DNA of 64,000 bases from Micavibrio sp. UBA2137 (GCA_002328415.1 DCXL01000004.1:124001-188000); one strand, 5' to 3'; positions 18,689 to 26,972 are shown, numbered from the stretch's first letter. Notes: generated by a model from the sequence alone, not told the origin. Numbers and translations: made by a program.

Positions 18689-19375
18689 GTGAACCAGTTC
18701 GCCACCCGTAAAATCCGCCTTATCATGAAGCTTCGCAGTGAAGGTATTCAGGACACAGCTGTTCTTAGTGCTATTGAAAAAATACCGCGTGAGGCGTTTG
18801 TGCCCGGGTCAATGCGTGATCAAGCCTATGAGGATAAAACGCTTCCCATTGGTCTGGAGCAAACAATTAGCCAGCCTTTTGTTGTTGCAACCATGACGCA
18901 AGCGCTTGAGCTTGATTATAATCATAAGGTTTTAGAGGTTGGCACAGGCTCAGGATATCAGGCGGCTGTTTTGTCTCTATTATGCCGTCGGGTTTATTCT
19001 ATTGAACGTCATCGCCCGCTTTTGGAAGCTGCAGAACAGCGTTTCGAGCAATTAAAGCTGCGCAATATTACAGCTATTTGTGCTGATGGCATGAAGGGAT
19101 GGCAGGAACAGGCCCCCTTTGATCGTATCATTGTGACAGCCTGTGCGCAGATTGCTCCGCCAGATGCGCTCCTGAACCAGTTAAAAGAGGGCGGTATCAT
19201 GATTATCCCTGTGGCCTTTGCTGATGGCTCGCAAAAATTGATGCGTTACAAAAAGGAAGGCGAAGATACCTTTGCCGTTCGTGATATTGTACCAGTGCGC
19301 TTTGTGCCCTTGTTGCCTAATGTTGTTGCGCGTAATGCCTATCAACCCCAAGAGTTGCAAGAGGTGGCTTTTTAA
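18689..19375 (+). CDS. pcm: protein-L-isoaspartate O-methyltransferase
   Basis: SAM-dependent repair enzyme that methylates isoaspartyl residues in aged proteins. The 228 residues contain IPREAFVPGSMRDQAYED, the substrate motif LPIGLEQTISQPFVVATMTQ (split over about residues 52-71), and SAM motif I VLEVGTGSGYQAAVLS. Translation starts at GTG 18689; AGGA lies about 13 bases upstream, rather far. It leads a plus-strand run with the NlpD-like lipoprotein gene four bases downstream. Confidence 0.94.
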   Translation: MNQFATRKIRLIMKLRSEGIQDTAVLSAIEKIPREAFVPGSMRDQAYEDKTLPIGLEQTISQPFVVATMTQALELDYNHKVLEVGTGSGYQAAVLSLLCRRVYSIERHRPLLEAAEQRFEQLKLRNITAICADGMKGWQEQAPFDRIIVTACAQIAPPDALLNQLKEGGIMIIPVAFADGSQKLMRYKKEGEDTFAVRDIVPVRFVPLLPNVVARNAYQPQELQEVAF

Positions 19376-19378
19376 ACT

Positions 19379-20410
19379 ATGACCCGTAAATCCGCTCTTC
19401 TTATATGTGCCAGTCTTCTCATGCTTTCTGCGTGCGAACAGGCCAATCCGAATGCGGTACAGGTTTATCATTATGGCAAAAATCAGGGCAATGGGTCAAT
19501 AGGGGCACATGCTGTGACGCAGGGTGAAACTGTTTATACCATTTCAGAGCGTTATAATCTGCCGATGCAGGACTTAATTCGTCTCAACCGTTTACAGCCG
19601 CCCTTTATTCTTCAAACAGGCCAACGCCTATTGTTGCCTGCGCCAGCAACTTACCGTGTGCGATCTGAGGATACGCTTTATTCCGTTTCTCGCCTCTTTA
19701 AAACAAGTGTAACGGATTTGGCGCGTCTTAATAATTTGCAACCACCCTATGTCATTGGACTGGGACAGGAATTGCGTATTCCGTCCTCTGTTGCGTATCA
19801 GGTTGATACCCCCCTTGTTCAACAAGAGGAACGCTCCTATGTTCCGCTAGAGCGTCAGGCAGGTGGGCCAGTCGAAACGAGACCCTCTGTTTCTGGGGAG
19901 GCACTTGAACCCCTAGAGACAGAAAATAATAATGACTTGCCAACGGCTGTTGCTCAGCAATTACCAGACCCAAAGGCAGAGCAAGTGGCTTCTGTTCCTA
20001 AGGAGACGGTCAAACGTCCGAAAGTGCCGCCGCGCGGATCGGGTAAGTTCTTAAAACCTGTTTCAGGAAACGTGATTTCCAGTTATGGGGCAAAGGCCGA
20101 TACTTTGCGCAATGATGGTATCAATATCAAAGCGCCTAAGGGCTCGCCTGTGAAGGTCGCTGAAAACGGCGTTGTGATTTACAGCGGCAATGACTTGGAA
20201 AGCTATGGCAATCTTATCCTTGTTAAGCATGCTGACAATTATGTAACGGCTTATGCGCATCTTGAAAAATCACTCACTAGCAAGGGTGCAACTGTGACCA
20301 AGGGGCAAAATATTGGTACAGTCGGTGCAACTGGAAATGTGAAAACCCCACAGCTCCATTTTGAAATCAGGCGTGGAACTGAAACACTTAATCCTGAAGA
20401 ATATCTCTAA
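19379..20410 (+). CDS. NlpD-like lipoprotein: two LysM domains and a degenerate LytM (M23) domain
   Basis: Outer-membrane-type lipoprotein that binds peptidoglycan. A lipoprotein signal ends in LSAC (Cys19). Two LysM repeats follow (about residues 43-87 and 90-135, each ending in a L-P or I-P strand), then a Pro/Glu-rich linker and an M23 domain in the last 120 residues. In that domain the first metal motif, normally HxGxD, reads NDGIN, replacing both ligands, whereas AYAHLE and LHFEIRR keep the other histidines. E. coli NlpD and EnvC are also catalytically dead and activate amidases, so an amidase-activator role in septal peptidoglycan splitting is likely. Its place after pcm matches the nlpD locus. 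Confidence 0.9.
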   Translation: MTRKSALLICASLLMLSACEQANPNAVQVYHYGKNQGNGSIGAHAVTQGETVYTISERYNLPMQDLIRLNRLQPPFILQTGQRLLLPAPATYRVRSEDTLYSVSRLFKTSVTDLARLNNLQPPYVIGLGQELRIPSSVAYQVDTPLVQQEERSYVPLERQAGGPVETRPSVSGEALEPLETENNNDLPTAVAQQLPDPKAEQVASVPKETVKRPKVPPRGSGKFLKPVSGNVISSYGAKADTLRNDGINIKAPKGSPVKVAENGVVIYSGNDLESYGNLILVKHADNYVTAYAHLEKSLTSKGATVTKGQNIGTVGATGNVKTPQLHFEIRRGTETLNPEEYL

Positions 20411-20433
20411 ATCTTTCACCGTATGAGCGTGTG

Positions 20434-20480
20434 TATCTCTCATGTGGAAAAGAGGGAAAGCCTCTTGTTTTTGAGAGATA
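20434..20480 (+). terminator. nested hairpin with internal Rho-independent-like terminator
   Basis: A 9-bp outer stem, TATCTCTCA (20434-20442) with TGAGAGATA (20472-20480), encloses a 6-bp inner stem AAGAGG (20450-20455) and CCTCTT (20461-20466) with a GAAAG loop, followed by G then five T. The inner hairpin with its T run looks like a terminator for the pcm-nlpD-like transcript; forming the outer stem would include that T run and could compete with termination. Confidence 0.55.
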
Positions 20481-20532
20481 TCCCTTTATAGTCCTTCATA
20501 ACTTTCTAGAGACAAATTTAAGGACGAAAATA

Positions 20533-20913
20533 ATGTTTATATCAAAGGCATTTGCCCAAAGTGAAGAAATTACAGAAATCGCTGTTGCAACAGCTGAAGC
20601 ACCTTCTGCAACAGAAGCTTTCATGATGAATATGCTTCTTATTGGTGTGTTGATTGCGCTTTTTTACCTTCTTATGATCCGCCCACAACAAAAGCGTATG
20701 AAAAAGCATCAAGAAATGCTTTCTGAGCTTGGTAAAGGATCACGTATTGTCACGCAGGGTGGTTTGATTGGAGAGGTCGTCAAGGTTGTTGATGACCATG
20801 AAATGGAAATCAAGGTTGGCGACACAAAATTGAACATTATGCGCTCTGCTGTGATGTCCACATATGCCGAGGCTGTACCGCAAGCAGCTGCAGACACAAA
20901 AGCCAAGAAGTAA
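20533..20913 (+). CDS. yajC: preprotein translocase subunit YajC
   Basis: Small inner-membrane partner of SecDF at the Sec translocon. I place the start at ATG 20533 (126 residues), where AAGGA lies nine bases upstream; the frame stays open to 20431, but the added residues are unconserved and cross a terminator-like hairpin. The N-terminus MFISKAFAQ is typical of alphaproteobacterial YajC, followed by one membrane helix (about residues 34-53) and the signature MIRPQQKRMKKHQEML. It is followed by secD and secF in the standard order. Confidence 0.95.
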   Translation: MFISKAFAQSEEITEIAVATAEAPSATEAFMMNMLLIGVLIALFYLLMIRPQQKRMKKHQEMLSELGKGSRIVTQGGLIGEVVKVVDDHEMEIKVGDTKLNIMRSAVMSTYAEAVPQAAADTKAKK

Positions 20914-20938
20914 GCTTAATTAATAAGAGACGCGTTTT

Positions 20939-22486
20939 ATGATCCATTTTTCCCGCTGGAAAATCTTTCTGATTGTCGCCATCTGTGTGTGGGGCGTTTT
21001 ATTTATGTCCCCCAATTTTATGTCGGCGGATTTAAGGCAGTCAATTTCGGATAATATGCCATCCTTTATCCCGTCAAAGGCCGTGAATTTAGGTCTTGAT
21101 TTACAGGGTGGATCGCATCTTCTTCTCGAGGTTGAGGTCGGGGCGGTTGTGAAGGAGCAGGCTGATGACTTGCTCTCCCAAGCGCGCAGTAGTTTTCGTG
21201 AAGAGCGCATTGGCTATACACGTTTGTCACCTGTCCCAAATGGATTTCGTGTAGGGCTGCGTGATTTATCAGATGGCGAGCAGGCGCGTAAAATTTTGCG
21301 TCAGATTGATAGCGAACGCACAGAACTTAATGAGATTGAAGAGGGCGTTTATGAAGTCACTTTCACAGAGGCTGGTCTGCGCGAGTTAACGACTCAAACG
21401 CTTCAGCAGTCTATTGAAATTGTACGCCGTCGCGTCGATGAAACAGGAACAAATGAGCCCGTCATCCAACGTCAGGGCGATGACCGTATTGTTGTACAGC
21501 TACCTGGCCTTGATAATCCAGAGCGCGTTAAAGAGCTTTTAGGAAAAACAGCAAAGCTAACCTTCCACCTCGTAGATCAAAATGGTGGATTGGATAGCTA
21601 TCAGCTTCCTTCGCGTGATTTTGAAGGGCAGATGATATCGATCAGCCGTCGTTCAATGCTCACAGGTGACATGTTGACCTATGCATCACCGTCCTTTCAA
21701 GAGGGGCGTCCTGTGGTCAGCTTCCGTCTGAATGGTTTGGGTGCAAAGCGTTTCTGTGATGTGACGCGTCAAAATACAAACAAACCCTTTGCTATTGTTC
21801 TTGACCAAGAAATAGTCTCCGCTCCTAATATCAATGAACCTATATGCGGTGGACAGGCAATTATCTCAGGATCATTTACAGTACAGGAAGCAACAGACTT
21901 GGCGCTTCTCTTGCGTGCAGGGGCATTGCCAGCACCTCTTAAGATTATTGAGGAGCGCACCGTTGGTCCGACACTTGGGAATGACTCAGTTGCCGCAGGA
22001 AAGCTTGCGGGTATTTTGGGATTCGTCGCTGTTCTTGTCTTTATGATTGTATCTTATGGCTTGATGGGTGTTTTTGCGGCGCTTGCTCTTTGCATGAACA
22101 TGATTTTAATCTTCGCTATTCTGTCATGGTTGCAGGCGACTTTAACACTGCCTGGTATTGGTGGGATTATTCTCACCATTGGTATGGCGGTTGATGCCAA
22201 CGTTTTGATTTTTGAGCGTATCCGTGAGGAGCTTGTTGCGGGGCGCTCTGTCTTATCAGCAATTGATTCAGGCTATAAAAACGCGTTGTCGACGATTGTG
22301 GATGCCAATATGACCACACTAATTGCTGCTATCTTCCTCTATGCGTTTGGTAGTGGCCCAGTGCGCGGATTTGCCGTGACATTATCAATTGGGATTGTTA
22401 CATCCATGTTCTCGGCCATCTGGTTAACGCGCCTGATGGTTGCCATGTGGGTAAAGAAAAAACGCCCTCAAAATTTGAATGTATAA
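20939..22486 (+). CDS. secD: protein translocase subunit SecD
   Basis: Inner-membrane RND-type subunit that uses the proton gradient to pull exported proteins into the periplasm. The 515 residues have an N-terminal membrane helix, the large periplasmic P1 domain starting with LGLDLQGGSHLLLEV, and five C-terminal helices with GIGGIILTIGMAVDANVLIFERIREE, the conserved TM4 motif. It lies 25 bases after yajC and 15 before secF, forming one operon. Confidence 0.97.
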   Translation: MIHFSRWKIFLIVAICVWGVLFMSPNFMSADLRQSISDNMPSFIPSKAVNLGLDLQGGSHLLLEVEVGAVVKEQADDLLSQARSSFREERIGYTRLSPVPNGFRVGLRDLSDGEQARKILRQIDSERTELNEIEEGVYEVTFTEAGLRELTTQTLQQSIEIVRRRVDETGTNEPVIQRQGDDRIVVQLPGLDNPERVKELLGKTAKLTFHLVDQNGGLDSYQLPSRDFEGQMISISRRSMLTGDMLTYASPSFQEGRPVVSFRLNGLGAKRFCDVTRQNTNKPFAIVLDQEIVSAPNINEPICGGQAIISGSFTVQEATDLALLLRAGALPAPLKIIEERTVGPTLGNDSVAAGKLAGILGFVAVLVFMIVSYGLMGVFAALALCMNMILIFAILSWLQATLTLPGIGGIILTIGMAVDANVLIFERIREELVAGRSVLSAIDSGYKNALSTIVDANMTTLIAAIFLYAFGSGPVRGFAVTLSIGIVTSMFSAIWLTRLMVAMWVKKKRPQNLNV

Positions 22487-22501
22487 GGTAATGGTATTTT
22501 T

Positions 22502-23440
22502 ATGAAATTGCTTAAACTTGTCCCTCAGGAAACAAATTTTGATTTTATCAGTTTGCGCTTTATCGCGTCAGCTATCTCACTTGTAATTATCCTTGGTTCT
22601 ATTTCACTGCTTGGTTTTAAGGGCTTAAATCTTGGGGTCGATTTCACAGGGGGAACGCTCATTGAAATTCGTTCCGAGAAACCTGCTAACTTGCCGGAAT
22701 TGCGTGCAGAGATGAACGCACTTTCATTAGGGGCGATTTCCATTCAGGAATTTGGAACAGACACAGATTTACTTATTCGTTTGCCACAACAAGATGGTGA
22801 TGAAACAACACAAAAGGCAGCCATTGAAAAAACACGTGCGGCCCTAAGTAACTTTTTTGAAGGCGAGGAACTCGATTATCGCCGCGTAGAATATGTTGGA
22901 CCACAGGTGGGTGACGAGCTGAAGAAAGCAGGATTACTTGCATTCTTACTCTCTATGGCAGGTATTCTTATTTACATCTGGGTGCGTTTTGAATGGCAGT
23001 TTGGTGTGGCAGCGATTATGGCGTTGTTCCACGATTCTATTGGTGTTCTAGGTTTCTTTGCGCTCACTGGAGAGTCTTTTGATTTGGCAACCTTAGCGGC
23101 TGTGCTCCTTGTTGCGGGTTATTCCATCAACGATACGGTTGTTGTCTTTGACCGCGTGCGTGAAAATATGCGCAAATATAAGAAAAAAGAGCTTGGTGAT
23201 TTGCTAAATCTCTCTGTTAATCAGATGCTCTCAAGAACGATTATGACATCACTGACAACTGTTCTTGTGCTCGCTATGCTTTATTTCTTTGGTGGTGAGG
23301 TTATCAAAGGCTTCACAGAGGCACTTATCTTTGGTGTCGTTTTGGGAACGTATTCGTCCATTTATGTTGCTGCACCGCTCCTTATGCTTTTGGGGGCGCG
23401 TGATAATAGCAAGCCAGCTGAAGAAAAATCTGCCACTTAA
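22502..23440 (+). CDS. secF: protein translocase subunit SecF
   Basis: Partner of SecD in the SecDF complex. The 312 residues show six membrane helices, the periplasmic signature GVDFTGGTLIEIR after the first helix, and the conserved helix-4 stretch AGYSINDTVVVFDRVREN with the proton-relay Asp. Position directly after secD is standard. The final 20 residues are hydrophilic. Confidence 0.97.
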   Translation: MKLLKLVPQETNFDFISLRFIASAISLVIILGSISLLGFKGLNLGVDFTGGTLIEIRSEKPANLPELRAEMNALSLGAISIQEFGTDTDLLIRLPQQDGDETTQKAAIEKTRAALSNFFEGEELDYRRVEYVGPQVGDELKKAGLLAFLLSMAGILIYIWVRFEWQFGVAAIMALFHDSIGVLGFFALTGESFDLATLAAVLLVAGYSINDTVVVFDRVRENMRKYKKKELGDLLNLSVNQMLSRTIMTSLTTVLVLAMLYFFGGEVIKGFTEALIFGVVLGTYSSIYVAAPLLMLLGARDNSKPAEEKSAT

Positions 23441-23452
23441 GGAGTTGCTGCT

Positions 23453-23827
23453 ATGGATGTCACACCGCTTGTCGACCGTCATAGCCAGATCATCCAATCC
23501 TATGCCTCTGGGCGCTTCAAGGTCAGTGGAAAAGGCTATGAGGACTCTATTGTCGTTACGCCCAAAGAAACACGATTATGGGACGGCATAAATAGTCTTG
23601 ATGATATTACAGAAGAAAAACTAATTGCCTTATTCGAGGCCACTGACATGGATGTGTGGTTGTTAGGGACAGGGGCGCAAGCTCAGTTCTTACCAACGGA
23701 AATGCGCAAGTTGCTTAAGAGTAAAGGTTATCATATTGAGAGCATGGATACGGGTGCCGCGTGCCGTACCTTTAATGTCCTCATAGCAGAAGGCCGCAGA
23801 GTGTCTGCGGCCTTGCTCAAGCTATAA
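23453..23827 (+). CDS. Mth938-like (DUF498/NDUFAF3-type) protein
   Basis: A 124-residue soluble alpha/beta protein of the Mth938/PF04430 family. Recognisable parts are the N-terminal RFKVSGKGYEDSIVV strand region, the central LLGTGAQAQFLP, and MDTGAACRTFNVLIAEGRRVSAALL at the end. The mitochondrial member, NDUFAF3, is an assembly factor for respiratory complex I. The gene follows secF with 12 bases between them, a conserved alphaproteobacterial arrangement. Together with the NDUFAF6-like gene at 24527 it suggests a shared complex I role; this is inference. Its last codons hold an 11-bp perfect hairpin. Confidence 0.88.
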   Translation: MDVTPLVDRHSQIIQSYASGRFKVSGKGYEDSIVVTPKETRLWDGINSLDDITEEKLIALFEATDMDVWLLGTGAQAQFLPTEMRKLLKSKGYHIESMDTGAACRTFNVLIAEGRRVSAALLKL

Positions 23828-23840
23828 ACTTTAATAATGA

Positions 23841-24455
23841 TTAGGCTGCTGCTTTAACAGGGCCACGATCATAAAGACGTGCAGCATTTTCCCAATTTGC
23901 CATGCTGTCAACAAAGGCCTCCAAGAATTTTGGACGCGCATTGCGGTAATCAATGTAATAAGCATGTTCCCATACGTCACAAACGATGAGAGGTGTTTTG
24001 CCGTGTGTTAAAGGGTTATCAGCATTCAGTGTTGCCATGATTTCAAGGTCACCGTTATCAGCCATTGCTAGCCAAACCCAACCTGAACCAAATTGTCCGC
24101 CACCTGCTGCAATAAATTTTTCTTTGAAAGCGTCAAAGCTACCAAATGTTGATTTGATCTTTTCACCTAATTCACCGGGTATATTATCGCCACCACCCTG
24201 TGGTGAGAGTGAGTCCCAGAAAAGGGAGTGGTTGTAATGTTGGCCAAGTTGATTAAACAGACCCTGATTGCTTTCTTTCGCTTTTAGCATTTCAGGAATG
24301 TAATTGTCATTGCTAAGTTTGCTGTCAGTCAGCTCGTTTGCCTTATTGATATAAGCCTGATGGTGTTTATCACGATGAAATTCAAATGTTTCTTTGGACA
24401 TTCTGTCGCCAAGCGCATCGTAATCAAATCCTAGTTCAGGTAGTGTAAGAGCCAT
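23841..24455 (-). CDS. sodB: superoxide dismutase, Fe-type
   Basis: Dismutates superoxide in the cytoplasm. The start is the ATG at 24455 (204 residues), with GGAGGA seven bases upstream; the longer frame to 24518 has no such site. Metal ligands are visible in EFHRDKHHQAY (His), GQHYNHSLFW (His) and CDVWEHAYYIDY (Asp, His). The Gln four residues before the second His ligand is at the position used by iron enzymes, whereas manganese enzymes supply Gln from the C-terminal domain, so Fe is more likely. It lies opposite to and between the two complex I assembly-like genes. Confidence 0.94.
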   Translation of the reverse strand: MALTLPELGFDYDALGDRMSKETFEFHRDKHHQAYINKANELTDSKLSNDNYIPEMLKAKESNQGLFNQLGQHYNHSLFWDSLSPQGGGDNIPGELGEKIKSTFGSFDAFKEKFIAAGGGQFGSGWVWLAMADNGDLEIMATLNADNPLTHGKTPLIVCDVWEHAYYIDYRNARPKFLEAFVDSMANWENAARLYDRGPVKAAA

Positions 24456-24526
24456 AATATTTTCCTCCGGAAGTTTTATCTTTAGTGAATTCATACTATA
24501 AACGGAGGCAAGAGGCAAAAGTTCAT

Positions 24527-25342
24527 ATGCACAAAAATATAAAAGAGAATAATACGGATTATTGCCGTAACCTTATTAAGACGCATGACCCAGACAGATA
24601 TGCTGTGTCCTTATTTGCGCCTGCAAAGTCCCATGCAGCGCTTTGGGCGCTCTATGCCTTTCAGCATGAGATTGCAAAAACACGTGAAATTGTTACAGAA
24701 ACACAACTTGGACTCATTCGACTGCAATGGTGGCGTGAGGAAATTGAAAAGGCCTGTCGCGGCGAAGTTGTTAAGGAGCATCAGGTGCTGACGCCTTTTG
24801 TGGAGGCAATACAAAGCCATGATTTGCCCGTCGCGTTGTTTGAAACAGTTTTGTATGCGCGCGAGTTTGATTTGGAGGATGTCCAGCCTGAAAACTTGGA
24901 TGGGCTTATCCATTATGCGCGTTACACCAACCAGCCACTCCTTGAGCTGACACAAATGATATGTGGGCAAGACATTGATAGCAACGCGTGTGAGCATTTA
25001 GGTATAGCTTATGGTCTGATTGGGATTACACGCAATACGCTTGGATTTGCGCGACAAAGAAGATGTTACTTGCCCTCTGAAATGACAAAAGAGGCGGGCA
25101 TCAAGATGTCAAAACTTTATGAAGGACATCCGCAAGAGGGGCTTTCTGCTATTATAAAGGTTATTGTGACTGAGGCCGACCGTCATTTGGACATCGCACG
25201 GCAAAGTGGATTGTCACACCCCTTGCGTGCCCTTGCAAAGCTAACAGGTCTTTACACCAGGCATATGAAGGAATGTAAGTTTGATCCCTTCCATAAGGCA
25301 TTTATGGATGAGCCACATTTTAAACTGGTCAGATTGATTTAA
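24527..25342 (+). CDS. squalene/phytoene synthase-fold protein, NDUFAF6-like
   Basis: A 271-residue all-helical protein of the trans-prenyltransferase head-to-head superfamily. The N-terminal pattern DRYAVSLFAPAKSHAALWALYAF is typical of the alphaproteobacterial NDUFAF6-like group. The first aspartate-rich motif that true squalene/phytoene synthases need for diphosphate-Mg binding is replaced by FQHEIAKTREIV, so prenyl synthase activity is unlikely. The mitochondrial relative NDUFAF6 assists complex I assembly. I chose ATG 24527 over GTG 24485, which would reach back to within 30 bases of the sodB start. Confidence 0.82.
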   Translation: MHKNIKENNTDYCRNLIKTHDPDRYAVSLFAPAKSHAALWALYAFQHEIAKTREIVTETQLGLIRLQWWREEIEKACRGEVVKEHQVLTPFVEAIQSHDLPVALFETVLYAREFDLEDVQPENLDGLIHYARYTNQPLLELTQMICGQDIDSNACEHLGIAYGLIGITRNTLGFARQRRCYLPSEMTKEAGIKMSKLYEGHPQEGLSAIIKVIVTEADRHLDIARQSGLSHPLRALAKLTGLYTRHMKECKFDPFHKAFMDEPHFKLVRLI

Positions 25343-26160
25343 ACTTCGAACAGGTCAACGAGTTGGCTGCCATGGTCGAACCCAGCACAAGCAAGTGTTC
25401 CACCAAATCCGCATCCACCGTCGATGGTTGCCGTTACACCGTTCACGTAAACGCCCAAATGGTCCTGATCGTAACCGCGTACAACCCGTGAATAATGTTC
25501 ATAGGGTGTATGTACGTCTCTAAAATTCTTCTTGGCCCACCAGAATGCATCACCCTGGGCAGTCAGTGGGAGTTTCATATCTATGCCTGCATTCACAAAT
25601 AACATGGGGTTTTCAGTGCGTTCATCGGTAAAGGCGGCACGTTTTAGATTATTCATGAAATGATCGTAACCTGAAATAGAGCGCATCGCTGTGCGAAGTT
25701 TTCCTGTCCAACGGCAAAGACCCATAACACCTTCGCGCGCAGCATAGAGCCCGTCATGTCTGTCCATATCAAAGCCATCCAATGTCGCAGATAATCCGTT
25801 CCCAAGCATCCAGAGATAAATTTTTTCAGGATCGGGTGCAAAAGGAAGCTGAAGAAGTTTACTTAGAATTTCTTCCTGTGCGCCACGCAAATAGACAATA
25901 TCATCGGCCTGAACGCCTGGAATAGACATGATGAGACGTCTGAATGTGAGCAATTCCTCCAATGTTTCGCGCGGTGTGAAACCATATCCGATATAGTTTC
26001 CTGTATAGACAAGGCGGTCACCCGGGGCAAATTTTTCAAGAAGCGTGTCATGTGCCTCCATCAACTTATCAATATCAGCGTGAACAGAGCCCATTACCCA
26101 GACTGTTCTGGGAGTCCCAATGGGACAAAGCATGTGGCTATTGTAATTTTTGATATTCAC
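25339..26160 (-). CDS. metallophosphatase-fold protein lacking all metal ligands (pseudophosphatase)
   Basis: The 273 residues align along their length with the active phosphatase at 6.1 kb, but each metal motif is altered: GDIHG is GSVHA (residues 24-28), GDYIDRG is GNYIGYG (54-60), GNHE is GAQE (93-96), FVHAGI is FVNAGI, and VHGHT is VRGYD. The fold thus seems kept while catalysis is lost, suggesting a binding or scaffold role. Start is uncertain: GTG 26160 has CGGAAGA about ten bases upstream, an ATG lies at 26133, and the frame is open to 26310, adding a 50-residue AT-rich stretch I do not trust. It follows carD but with a terminator between. It overlaps the NDUFAF6-like gene end by four bases, convergent. 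Confidence 0.82.
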   Translation of the reverse strand: MNIKNYNSHMLCPIGTPRTVWVMGSVHADIDKLMEAHDTLLEKFAPGDRLVYTGNYIGYGFTPRETLEELLTFRRLIMSIPGVQADDIVYLRGAQEEILSKLLQLPFAPDPEKIYLWMLGNGLSATLDGFDMDRHDGLYAAREGVMGLCRWTGKLRTAMRSISGYDHFMNNLKRAAFTDERTENPMLFVNAGIDMKLPLTAQGDAFWWAKKNFRDVHTPYEHYSRVVRGYDQDHLGVYVNGVTATIDGGCGFGGTLACAGFDHGSQLVDLFEV

Positions 26161-26320
26161 GAAATAGAAATCTTCCGAGACAAGTTGGTGATGTAAATTT
26201 TGAAAACCAGTGATAGGCAAATCACTGTACGTGTCATTTAAGTATACAGAAAAAAAGACGTGATAAAAGGGGGTTAGCAAAAAAAATGGGAATAAATTCT
26301 TTTTAAGCAAATCCGCATAT

Positions 26321-26354
26321 AAAAAACCCCCTCACATGACGTGAAGGGGTTTTT
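26321..26354 (-). terminator. Rho-independent terminator after carD (bidirectional shape)
   Basis: CCCCCTCAC (26327-26335) pairs with GTGAAGGGG (26341-26349) around a five-base loop with one mismatch, flanked by six A on the left and five T on the right. Read on the minus strand the hairpin is followed by a T6 run just 20 bases after the carD stop; it could also stop plus-strand transcription. Confidence 0.85.
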
Positions 26355-26373
26355 CTTGTACTTGCGAATAAGA

Positions 26374-26907
26374 TTACGCAGCTACTTTTTCATCCTTATC
26401 AGATGAAGTAATTCCCATTGATTTCTCAATTGTAGAAATTGCTGTTTTCTCTGTTACTTTACGAGAGGCGGCAACTTCACGTGCAAGACGCTCAAGCGCT
26501 GAATCGTAAATTTGACGCTCTGAATATGATTGTTCTGAATCTTCATCATCACGCTTAAGGTCACGAAGAACTTCAGCGATCAGAACAGGATCGCCTGAAT
26601 TGATCTTTGTTTCATATTCCTGTGCACGACGTGACCACATAATTTTGCGAACGCGTGAACGGCCACCCAATGTCTCAAGAGCAGTATCCAATTTGTTACG
26701 TGAGGCAACCTTGCGCAAGCCTGCTTCTTTTGCCTTAAAGAGAGGCACTTTTAAACGTAGACGGTCTTTTTCAAAACTGATGTCATACAAAGTGACTTCC
26801 ATACCGCCAATTTTTTGTGTTAATACACCCTCAATTTTACCAACACCGTGTGCTGGGTATACTACGAAATCTCCCGTTTTAAATGCTTGATTATCATTAT
26901 CAGCCAT
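26374..26907 (-). CDS. CarD/CdnL-family transcription regulator
   Basis: RNA-polymerase-binding protein that stabilises open complexes at rRNA and other housekeeping promoters. The 177 residues start with the Tudor-like RNAP-interaction domain, AFKTGDFVVYPAHGVGKIEGV, and continue with the helical DNA-binding domain around SRRAQEYETKINSGDPVLIAEVLRDL in two pieces. The ATG at 26907 fits the conserved N-terminus; an upstream ATG at 26928 adds only a lysine-rich tag. Downstream of fdxA on the same strand, a conserved pairing, but with a terminator-like hairpin between. Confidence 0.92.
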   Translation of the reverse strand: MADNDNQAFKTGDFVVYPAHGVGKIEGVLTQKIGGMEVTLYDISFEKDRLRLKVPLFKAKEAGLRKVASRNKLDTALETLGGRSRVRKIMWSRRAQEYETKINSGDPVLIAEVLRDLKRDDEDSEQSYSERQIYDSALERLAREVAASRKVTEKTAISTIEKSMGITSSDKDEKVAA

Positions 26908-26945
26908 GTTCTTCTTCTTTCTTTCCAAAGTTAATTTTCCGACAC

Positions 26946-26972
26946 AAAAAAAGAGACTTGCTTTTAAGTCTC
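26946..26972 (-). terminator. Rho-independent terminator between fdxA and carD
   Basis: GAGACTT (26953-26959) and AAGTCTC (26966-26972) form a perfect 7-bp stem with a six-base loop; on the minus strand the stem is followed by a run of seven T (26946-26952). It would end the fdxA transcript about 155 bases after its stop, or act in the carD leader. Confidence 0.75.

Noticed and set aside
20431..20532. Longer YajC start upstream
   Set aside because: It would begin within the hairpin region; ATG 20533 has a good ribosome site and the conserved N-terminus.
26161..26310. N-terminal extension of the pseudophosphatase with a hydrophobic start
   Set aside because: It is AT-rich, unlike the rest of the gene, and partly overlaps the promoter region just after the carD terminator; a GTG with a ribosome site at 26160 is preferred.
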